Shown: positions 25,604 to 35,949 of the stretch, piece by piece
How the letters are laid out: every line of letters starts with the position of its first letter
Numbering within the stretch: the first letter of the stretch is position 1
Assembly: GCF_000003605.2 (NCBI RefSeq)
Contig: NW_003131183.1
Location: forward strand, 1 to 37,542
Direction of reading: 5' to 3'
DNA: 37,542 nucleotides
Source: Saccoglossus kowalevskii
Lineage: Eukaryota; Hemichordata; Enteropneusta; Harrimaniidae
Notes under the pieces: generated by a model
Seen by the model: only the letters and a program-made list of their open reading frames with translations
Told to the model about the DNA's origin: nothing
Databases searched by the model: none
Position numbers and translations under genes: made by a program

Positions 25604-26234
25604 GTTTACATTACAAAGTAAACCCATTGGTCACTGCAACTCACCCACATTCAAGCACACTTGCCCTCCACGACCAGACTGATGATCTGTTTGAAGCACA
25701 AAGTAAACTCATTGGTCACTGCAACACACCCACATACAAGCACACTTGCCCTCCACGACCAGACTGATGATCTGTTTGCAGCACAAAGTAAACCCATTTG
25801 TCACTGCAACACACCCACATACAAGCACACTTGCCCTCCACGACCAGACTGATGATCTGTTTGCAGCACAAAGTAAACCCATTGGTCACAGCAACACACC
25901 CACATACAAGACCAATTGCCAGCAACGACCAGACTGATGATCTGTTTGCAGCACAAAGTAAACCCATTGGTCACTGCAACACACCAACATACAAGCACAC
26001 TTGCCCTAAACGACCAGACTGATGACCTGTTTGCAGCACAAAGTAAACCCATTAGTTACTGCAACACATCCACATACAAGCACACTTGCCCTCGACGACC
26101 AGACTGATGATCTGTTTACATTACTAAGTAAACCATTTGGTCACTGCAACACACCCACATACAAGCACACTTGCCCTCCACGACCAGACTGATGATCTGT
26201 TTACATTACAAAGTAAAGCCATTGGTCACTGCAA
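25604..26234 (+). repeat. 17-monomer-spaced duplication, copy 2
   Basis: This is the partner of 24160-24790. It is followed by three consensus G-core monomers (26341-26595), the second most uniform spot in the window. Confidence 0.88.
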
Positions 26235-26759
26235 CACACCCACATACAAGCACACTTGCCCTCCACGACCAGACTGATGATCTGTTTACATTACAAAGTA
26301 AACCCATTGGTCACTGCAACACACCCACATACAAGCACACTTGCCCTCCACGACCAGACTGATGATCTGTTTGCAGCACAAAGTAAACCCATTGGTCACT
26401 GCAACACACCCACATACAAGCACACTTGCCCTCCACGACCAGACTGATGATCTGTTTGCAGCACAAAGTAAACCCATTGGTCACTGCAACACACCCACAT
26501 ACAAGCACACTTGCCCTCCACGACCAGACTGATGATCTGTTTGCAGCACAAAGTAAACCCATTGGTCACTGCAACACACCAACATACAAGCACACTTGCC
26601 CTAAACGACCAGACTGATGATCTGTTTGCAGCACAAAGTAAACCCATTAGTCACTGCAACACATCCACATACAAGCACACTTGCCCTCGACGACCAGACT
26701 GATGATCTGTTTACATTACTAAGTAAACCAATTGGTCACTGCAACACACCCACATACAA

Positions 26760-28150
26760 GAACACTTGCCCTCCACGACCAGACTGATGATCTGTTTACA
26801 TTACAAAGTAAACTCATTGGTCACTGCATCACACCCACATACAAGCACACTTGCCCTCCACGACCAGACAGATGATCTGTTTACATTACAAAGTAAACCC
26901 ATTGGTCACTGCAACACACCAACATACAAGCACACTTGCCCTCCACGACCAGACTGATGATCTGTTTACATTACAAAGTAAACCCATTGGTCACTGCAAC
27001 ACACCCACATACAAGCACACTTGCCCTCCACGACTAGACTGATTATCTGTGTGTAGAACAAAGTAAACCCATTGGCCACTGCAACACACCCACGTACAAG
27101 CACACTTGCCCTCCACGACCAGACTGATGATCTGTTTATATTACAAAGTAAACCCATTGGTCACTGCAACATACCCACACACAAGCACACTTGCCTTCCA
27201 CGACCAGACTGATGATCTGTTTACATTACAAAGTAAACCCATTGGTCACTGCAACACACCCACATACAAGCACACTTGCCCTCCGCGACCAGACTGATTA
27301 TCTGTGTGTAGAACAAAGTAAACCCATTGGTCACTGCAACACACCCACATACAAGCACACTTGCCACCCACGTCCAGACTGATGATCTGTTTGCATCACA
27401 AAGTAAACTCATTGGTCACTGCAACACACCCACATACAAGCACACTTGCCCTCCACGACCAGACTGATGATCTGTTTACATTACAAAGTAAACCCATTTG
27501 TCACTGCAACACACCCACATACAAGTACACTTGCCCTCCACGACCAGACTGATGATCTGTGTGCAGCACAAAGTAAACGCATTGGTCACTGCAACACACC
27601 CACTTACAAGCACACTTGCCCTCGACGACCAAACTGATGATCTGTTTGCAGCACAAAGTAAACCCATTGGTCACTGCAACACACCCGCACACAAGCACAC
27701 ATGCCCTCCACGACCAGACTGATGATCTGTTTACATTACAAAGTAAACCCATTGGTCACTGCAACACACCCACATACAAGCACACTTGCCCTCCACGACC
27801 AGACTGATGATCTGTTTGCAGCACGAAGCAAACCCATTTGTCACTGCAACACACCCACATACAAGCACACTTACCACCCACGACCAGACTGATGATCTGT
27901 TTACATTACAAAGTAAACCAATTGGTCACTGCAACACACCCACATGCAAGCACACTTGCCCTCCACGACCAGATTGATGATTTTCTTACATTACAAAGTA
28001 AACCCAATGGTGACTGCAACACACCCACATACAAGCAAACTTGTCTTCCACGACCAGTCTGATTATCTGTTTACATTACAAAGTAAACCCATTGGTCACT
28101 GCAACACACCCACATACAAGCACACTTGCCCTCCACGACCAGACTGATGA
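26760..28150 (+). repeat. Compartment II, third block (short)
   Basis: Type C is absent. GTGTGTAGAAC occurs near 27051 and 27304, GCATCAC near 27395, CCCGCACACAAG near 27686 and GTCTTCCACGACCAGTCTG near 28044. About 27385-28085 matches 36730-37430. The TTCAAG-linker monomer near 28200 marks the return to compartment I. Confidence 0.65.
27385..28085 (+). repeat. Compartment II block matching 36730-37430
   Basis: Shared order: GCATCAC, GTGTGCAGCAC with AAACGCATTGG, CTCGACGACCAAAC, CCCGCACACAAG, GCACGAAGCAAACC, CCACCCACG, CATGCAAGCAC, CCAGATTGATGATTT, CCCAATGG and GTCTTCC with GTCTGATTATC. The displacement is 9344-9345 bp. Several substitutions differ, for example CTTACAAG near 27603 and CACATGCCC near 27700. 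Confidence 0.86.
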
Positions 28151-30539
28151 TCTGTTTACATTACAAAGTAAACCCATTGGTCACTGCAACTCACCCACAT
28201 TCAAGCACACTTGCCCTCCACGACCAGACTGATTATCTGTTTGCAGCACAAAGTAAACCCATTGGTCACTGCAACACACTCACATACAAGCACACTTGCC
28301 CTACATGACCAGACTGATGATCTGTTTGCAGCACAAAGTAAACCTTTTGGTCACTGCAACACACCCACATACAAGCACACTTGACCTCGACGACCAGACT
28401 GATGATCTGTTTGCAGCACAAAGCAAACCCATTGGTCACTGCAACACACACACATACAAGCACACTTGCCCTTCACGACCAGACTGATGATCTGTTTGCA
28501 GCACAAAGTAAACCCATTGGTCACTGCAACACACAAACATACAAGCACACTTGCCCTCCACGACCAGACTGATGATCTGTTTGCAGCACAAAGTAAACCC
28601 ATTGGTCACTGCAACACACCCACATACAAACACACTTACCCTCCACGACCAGATTGATGATCTGTTTGCAGCATAAAGTAAACCCATTGGTCACTGCAAC
28701 ACACCCACATACAAGCACACTTGCCCCCCACGACCAGACTGATGATCTGTTTGCAGCACAAAGTAAACCCATTGGTCACAGCAACACACCCACATACAAG
28801 ACCAATTGCCCTCAACGACCAGATTGATAATCTGTTTGCTGCACAAAGTAAACATAATGGTCACTGCAACACATGCACATACAAGCACACTTGCCCTCGA
28901 CGACCAGACTGATGATCTGTTTGCAGCACAAAGTAAACCCATTAGTCACTGCAACATACCCACATACAAGCACACTTGCCCTCGACGACCAGACTGATGA
29001 TCTGTTTACATTACTAAGTAAACCCATTGGTCACTGCAACCACCCACATACAAGCACACTTGCCCTCCACGACCAGACTGATGATCTGTTTACATTACAA
29101 AGTAAACCCATTGGTCACTGCAACACACCAACATACAAGCACACTTGCCCTCCACGACCAGACTGATGATCTGTTTACATTACAAAGCAAACCCATTGGT
29201 AACTGCAGTACACCCACATTCAAGCACACTTGCCCTCCACGACCAGACTGATGATCTGTTTGCAGCACAAAGTAAACCCATTGGTCAATGCAACACACCC
29301 ACATACAAGCACACTTGCCCTAGACGACCAGACTGATGATCTGTTTGCAGCACAAAGTAAACCTATTGGTCACAGCAACACACCCACATACAAGCACACT
29401 TGCCCTCCACGACCAGACTGATGATCTGTTTACATTACAAAGTAAACTCATTTGTCACGGCAACTCACCCACATTCAAGCACACTTGCCCTCCACGACCA
29501 GACTGATGATCTCTTTGCATCACAAAGTAAACCCATTGGTCAATGCAACACACCCACATACAAGCACTATTGCCCTCCACGACCAGACTGATGATCTGTT
29601 TGCAGCACAAAGTAAACCCATTGGTCACTGCAACACACCCACATACAAGCACACTTGCCCTCCACGACCAGACTGATGATCTGTTTGCAGCACAAAGTAA
29701 ACCCATTGGTCACAGCAACACACCCACATACAAAGAACAATTGCCATCAATGACCAGACTGATAATCTGTTTGCAGCACAAAGTAAACCATTTGGTCACT
29801 GCAACACACGCACATATAAGCACACTTGACCTCGACGACCAGACTGATGATCTGTTTGCAGCACAAAGCAAACCCATTGGTCATTGCAACACACCCACAT
29901 ACAAGCACACTTGCCCTCCACGACCAGACTGATGATCTGTTTGCAGCACAAAGTAAACCCATTAGTCACTGCAACACATCCACATACAAGCACACTTGCC
30001 CTCCACGACCAGACTGATGATCTGTTTGCAGCACAAAGTAAACCCATTGGTCACTGCAACACACCCACATACAAACACACTTGCCCTCCACGACCAGATT
30101 GATGATCTGTTTACATTACAAAGTAAACCCATTGCTCACTGCAACACACCCACATACAAGCACACTTGCCCTTGACGACCAAACTGATGATCTGTTTGCA
30201 GCACAAAGTAAACCCATTGGTCACTGCAACACACCCACATACAAGCACACTTGCCCTCCACGACCAGACTGATGATCTGTTTGCAGCACAAAGTAAACCC
30301 ATTGGTCACTACAACACACCCACACACAAGCACACTTGCCCCCCACGACCAGACTGATGAGCTGTTTGCAGCACAAAGTAAACCCATTGGTCACAGCAAC
30401 ACACCCACATACAAGACCAATTGCCCTCAACGACCAGACTGATAATCTGTTTGCAGCACAAAGTAAACCTTTTGGTCACTGCAACACACGCACATACAAG
30501 CACACTTGACCTCGACGACCAGACTGATGATCTGTTTGC

Positions 30540-31200
30540 AGCACAAAGCAAACCCATTGGTCACTGCAACACACCCACATACAAGCACACTTGCCCTCCA
30601 CGACCAGACTGATGATCTGTTTGCAGCACAAAGTAAACCCATTGGTCACTGCAACACACCAACATATAAGCACACTTGCCCTCCACGACCAGACTGATGA
30701 TCTGTTTGCAGCACAAAGTAAACCCATTAGTCACTGCAACACATCCACATACAAGCACACTTGCCCTCCACGACCAGACTGATGATCTGTTTGCAGCACA
30801 AAGTAAACCCATTGGTCACTGCAACACACCCACATACAAACACACTTGCCCTCCACGACCAGATTGATGATCTGTTTACATTACAAAGTAAACCCATTGC
30901 TCACTGCAACACACCCACATACAAGCACACTTGCCCTTGACGACCAAAGTGATGATCTGTTTGCAGCACAAAGTAAACCCATTGGTCACTGCAACACACC
31001 CACATACAAGCACACTTGCCCTCCACGACCAGACTGATGATCTGTTTACATTACAAAGTAAACCCATTTGTCACGGCAACTCACCCACATTCAAGCACAC
31101 TTGCCCTCCACGACCAGACTGATGATCTCTTTGCATCACAAAGTAAACCCATTGGTCACTGCAACACACCCACATACAAGCACACTTGCCCTCCACGACC
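30540..31200 (+). repeat. Block matching 35040-35700 (4500-bp displacement)
   Basis: Both carry AAGCAAACCC, ACCAAC, TTAGTC with ACATCC, ACAAACACAC, CCAGATTG, TTGCTCAC, CCCTTGACG with CCAAAGTG, TTTGTCACGGC with TTCAAG, and TCTCTTTGCATCAC. The displacement is 4500 bp (53 monomers less 5 bp, the 5 bp being explained by small deletions between the copies). Few differences are visible, such as AACATATAAG near 30664. Confidence 0.88.
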
Positions 31201-32240
31201 AGACTGATGATCTGTTTGCAGCACAAAGTAAACCCATTGGTCACTGCAACACACCCACATACAAGCACACTTGCCCTCCACGACCAGACTGATGATCTGT
31301 TTGCAGCACATAGTAAACCCATTGGTCACTGCAACACACCCACATACAAACACACTTGCCCTCCACGACCAGATTGATGATCTGTTTGCAGCACAAAGTA
31401 AACCCATTGGTCACTGCAACACACCCACATACAAGCACACTTGCCCCCACGACCAGACTGATGATCTGTTTGCAGCACAAAGTAAACCCATTGGTCACAG
31501 CAACACACCCACATACAAAACCAATTGCCCTCAACGACCAGACTGATAATCTGTTTGCAGCACAAAGTAAACATATTGGTCACTGCAACACACGCACATA
31601 CAAGCACACTTGCCCTCGACGACCAGACTGATGATCTGTTTGCAGCACAAAGCAAACCCATTGTTCACTGCAACACACCCACATACAAGCACACTTGCCC
31701 TCCACGACCAGACTGATGATCTGTTTGCAGCACAAAGTAAACCCATTGGTCACTGCAACACACCAACATACAAGCACACTTGCCCTCCACGACTAGACTG
31801 ATGATCTGTTTGCAGCACAAAGTAAACCGATTAGTCACTGCAACACATCCACATACAAGCACACTTGCCCTCGACGACCAGACTGATGATCTGTTTACAT
31901 TACTAAGTAAACCCATTGGTCACTGCAACACACCCACATACAAGCACACTTGCCCTCCACGACCAGACTGATGATCTGTTTACATTACAAAGTAAACCCA
32001 TTGGTCACTGCAACACACCAACATACAAGCACACTTGCCCTCCACGACCAGACTGATGATCTGTTTGCAGCACAAAGTAAACCCATTGGTCACTGCAACA
32101 CACCCACATACAAGAACACTTGCCCTCCACGACCAGACTGATGATCTGTTTGCAGCACAAAGTAAACCCATTGGTCACTGCAACACACCCACATACAAGC
32201 ACACTTGCCCTCCACGACCAGACTGATGATCTGTTTGCAT

Positions 32241-32721
32241 CACAAAGTAAACCCATTGGTCACTGCAACACACCCACATACAAGCACACTTGCCCTCCAC
32301 GACCAGACTGATGATCTGTTTGCAGCACAAAGTAAACCCATTGGTCACTGCAACACACCCACATACAAGCACACTTGCCCTCCACGACCAGACTGATGAT
32401 CTGTTTGCAGCACAAAGTAAACCCATTGGTCACTGCAACACACCCACATACAAGCACACTTGCCCTCCACGACCAGACTGATGATCTGTTTGCAGCACAA
32501 AGTAAACCCATTGGTCACTGCAACACACCCACATACAAGCACACTTGCCCTCCACGACCAGACTGATGATCTGTTTGCAGCACAAAGTAAACCCATTGGT
32601 CACTGCAACACACCCACATACAAGCACACTTGCCCTCCACGACCAGACTGATGATCTGTTTGCAGCACAAAGTAAACCCATTGGTCACTGCAACACACCC
32701 ACATACAAGCACACTTGCCCT
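32241..32721 (+). repeat. Homogenised run: 481 bp of perfect consensus
   Basis: There is no departure from consensus over 5.7 monomers. Adding the left side, 32116-32721 contains one variant (GCATCAC at 32240). Elsewhere, runs longer than about three perfect monomers are not seen. It borders the near-identical 892-bp block. It may be a site of recent monomer amplification, or a place where assembly copied or collapsed reads. Confidence 0.9.
32287..32371 (+). repeat. Reference consensus monomer
   Basis: This copy equals the commonest base at every monomer position and is used here as the reference. Main variable positions are: 3, 84 and 85 (type C junction); 11-12 (CTCC, CTCG, CTCA or CTAA); 27 (GATGAT or GATAAT); 36, 39 and 40 (G core GCAGCAC versus A core ACATTAC); 43 (ACAAAG versus ACTAAG); 47 (AAGT versus AAGC); 57-58 (TTGGTC, TTAGTC, TTGCTC or TTTGTC); 63 (CACTGC or CACAGC); and 73-74 (ACCCAC, ACGCAC or ACCAAC). 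Confidence 0.95.
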
Positions 32722-32722
32722 T

Positions 32723-33614
32723 CACGACCAGACTGATGATCTGTTTGCAGCACAAAGTAAACCCATTGGTCACAGCAACACACCCACATACAAGACCAAT
32801 TGCCAGCAACGACCAGACTGATGATCTGTTTGCAGCACAAAGTAAACCCATTGGTCACTGCAACACACCAACATACAAGCACACTTGCCCTAAACGACCA
32901 GACTGATGACCTGTTTGCAGCACAAAGTAAACCCATTAGTTACTGCAACACATCCACATACAAGCACACTTGCCCTCGACGACCAGACTGATGATCTGTT
33001 TACATTACTAAGTAAACCATTTGGTCACTGCAACACACCCACATACAAGCACACTTGCCCTCCACGACCAGACTGATGATCTGTTTACATTACAAATTAA
33101 AGCCATTGGTCACTGCAACACACCCACATACAAGCACACTTGCCCTCCACGACCAGACTGATGATCTGTTTACATTACAAAGTAAACCCATTGGTCACTG
33201 CAACACACCCACATACAAGCACACTTGCCCTCCACGACCAGACTGATGATCTGTTTGCAGCACAAAGTAAACCCATTGGTCACAGCAACACACCCACATA
33301 CAAGACCAATTGCCCTCAATGACCAGACTGATAATCTGTTTGCAGCACAAAGTAAACCTTTTGGTCACTGCAACACACGCACATACAAGCACACTTGACC
33401 TCGACGACCAGACTGATGATCTGTTTGCAGCACAAAGCAAACCCATTGGTCACTGCAACACACCCACATACAAGCACGCTTGCCCTCCACGACCAGACTG
33501 ATGATCTGTTTGCAGCACAAAGTAAACCATTGGTCACTGCAACACACCAACATACAAGCACACTTGCCCTCCACGACCAGACTGATGATCTGTTTGCAGC
33601 ACAAAGTAAACCCA
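32723..33614 (+). repeat. 892-bp block near-identical to 24395-25286
   Basis: This is the partner block. It directly follows the perfect consensus run. Its TTAGTTAC variant is shared with the 25.9-kb relative (near 26053), so the block combines features of both the 24.4-kb and 25.9-kb copies. Confidence 0.92.
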
Positions 33615-35039
33615 TTAGTCACTGCAACACATCCACATACAAGCACACTTGCCCTCCACGACCAGACTGATGATCTGTTTGCAGCACAAAGTAAACCCAT
33701 TGGTCACTGCAACACACCCACATACAAACACACTTGCCCTCCACGACCAGATTGATGATCTGTTTACATTACAAAGTAAACCCATTGCTCACTGCAACAC
33801 ACCCACATACAAGCACACTTGCCCTTGACCAAACTGATGATCTGTTTGCAGCACAAAGTAAACCCATTGGTCAATGCAACACACCCACATACAAGCACAC
33901 TTGCCCTCCACGACCAGACTGATGATCTGTTTGCAGCACAAAGTAAACCCATTGGTCACAGCAACACACCCACATACAAGACCAATTGCCCTCAACGACC
34001 AGACTGATAATCTGTTTGCAGCACAAAGTAAACCTATTGGTCACTGCAACACACGCACATACAAGCACACTTGCCCTCGACGACCAGACTGATGATCTGT
34101 TTGCAGCACAAAGCAAACCCATTGGTTACTGCAACACACACACATACAAGCACACTTGCCCTCCACGACCAGACTGATGATCTGTTTGCAGCACAAAGTA
34201 AACCCATTGGTCACTGCAACACACCAACATACAAGCACACTTGCCCTCCACGACCAGACTGATGATCTGTTTACATTACAAAGTAAACCCATTGGTGACT
34301 GCAACTCGCCCACATTCAAGCACACTTGCCCTCCACGACCAGACTGATGATCTGTTTGCAGCACAAAGTAAACCCATTGGTCACTGCAACACACCCACAT
34401 ACAAGCACACTTGCCCTCCACGACCAGACTGATGATCTGTTTGCAGCACAAAGTAAACCCATTTGTCACTGCAACACATCCACATACAAGCACACTTGCC
34501 CTCGACGACCAGACTGATGATCTGTTTACATTACTAAGTAAACCAATTGGTCACTGCAACACACCCACATACAAGCACACTTGCCCTCCACGACCAGACT
34601 GATGATCTGTTTACATTACAAATTAAAGCCATTGGTCACTGCAACACACCCACATACAAGCACACTTGCCCTCCACGACCAGACTGATGATCTGTTTACA
34701 TTACAAAGTAAACCCATTGGTGACTGCAATTCGCCCACATTCAAGCACACTTGCCCTCCACGACCAGACTGATGATCTGTTTGCAGCACAAAGTAAACCC
34801 ATTGGTCACTGCAACACACCCACATACAAGCACACTTGCCCTCCACGACCAGACTGATGATCTGTTTGCAGCACAAAGTAAACCCATTGGTCACTGCAAC
34901 ACACCCACATACAAGCACGCTTGCCCTCCACGACCAGACTGATGATCTGTTTGCAGCACAAAGTAAATCCATTGGTCACTGCAACACACCAACATACAAG
35001 CACACTTGCCCTCCACGACCAGACTGATGATCTGTTTGC

Positions 35040-35700
35040 AGCACAAAGCAAACCCATTGGTCACTGCAACACACCCACATACAAGCACGCTTGCCCTCCA
35101 CGACCAGACTGATGATCTGTTTGCAGCACAAAGTAAACCCATTGGTCACTGCAACACACCAACATACAAGCACACTTGCCCTCCACGACCAGACTGATGA
35201 TCTGTTTGCAGCACAAAGTAAACCCATTAGTCACTGCAACACATCCACATACAAGCACACTTGCCCTCCACGACCAGACTGATGATCTGTTTGCAGCACA
35301 AAGTAAACCCATTGGTCACTGCAACACACCCACATACAAACACACTTGCCCTCCACGACCAGATTGATGATCTGTTTACATTACAAAGTAAACCCATTGC
35401 TCACTGCAACACACCCACATACAAGCACACTTGCCCTTGACGACCAAAGTGATGATCTGTTTGCAGCACAAAGTAAACCCATTGGTCACTGCAACACACC
35501 CACATACAAGCACACTTGCCCTCCACGACCAGACTGATGATCTGTTTACATTACAAAGTAAACCCATTTGTCACGGCAACTCACCCACATTCAAGCACAC
35601 TTGCCCTCCACGACCAGACTGATGATCTCTTTGCATCACAAAGTAAACCCATTGGTCAATGCAACACACCCACATACAAGCACACTTGCCCTCCTCGACC
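35040..35700 (+). repeat. Block matching 30540-31200
   Basis: This is the partner block. The shared monomer pair TTTGTCACGGC/TTCAAG followed by GCATCAC also occurs at about 15180 and 29451, so the root of this block is older than the 4.5-kb duplication. Confidence 0.88.
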
Positions 35701-35949
35701 AGACTGATGATCTGTTTGCAGCACAAAGTAAACCCATTGGTCACTGCAACACAACAACATACAAGCACACTTGCCCTCCACGACCAGACTGATGATCTGT
35801 TTACATTACAAAGCAAACCCATTGGTAACTACAGTACACCCACATACAAGCACACTTGCCCTCCACGACCAGACTAATGATCTGTGTGCAGCACAAAGTA
35901 AACCCATTGGTCACTGCAACTCACCCACATTCAAGCACACTTGCCCTCC

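Larger units (their letters stand above)
19630..26760 (+). repeat. Compartment I, third block (most reshuffled)
   Basis: Type C monomers start near 19974, 20735, 21921, 22516, 23704, 24469, 24979 and 25913. The stretch 21.8-26.7 kb is built from overlapping copies of the same blocks at displacements of 1188 bp (14 monomers less 2 bp), 765 bp (9 monomers) and 1444 bp (17 monomers less 1 bp). The TTTGAAGCACAAAG monomer with its fixed neighbours is the easiest tag (about 22295, 23483, 24248 and 25692). Confidence 0.7.
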
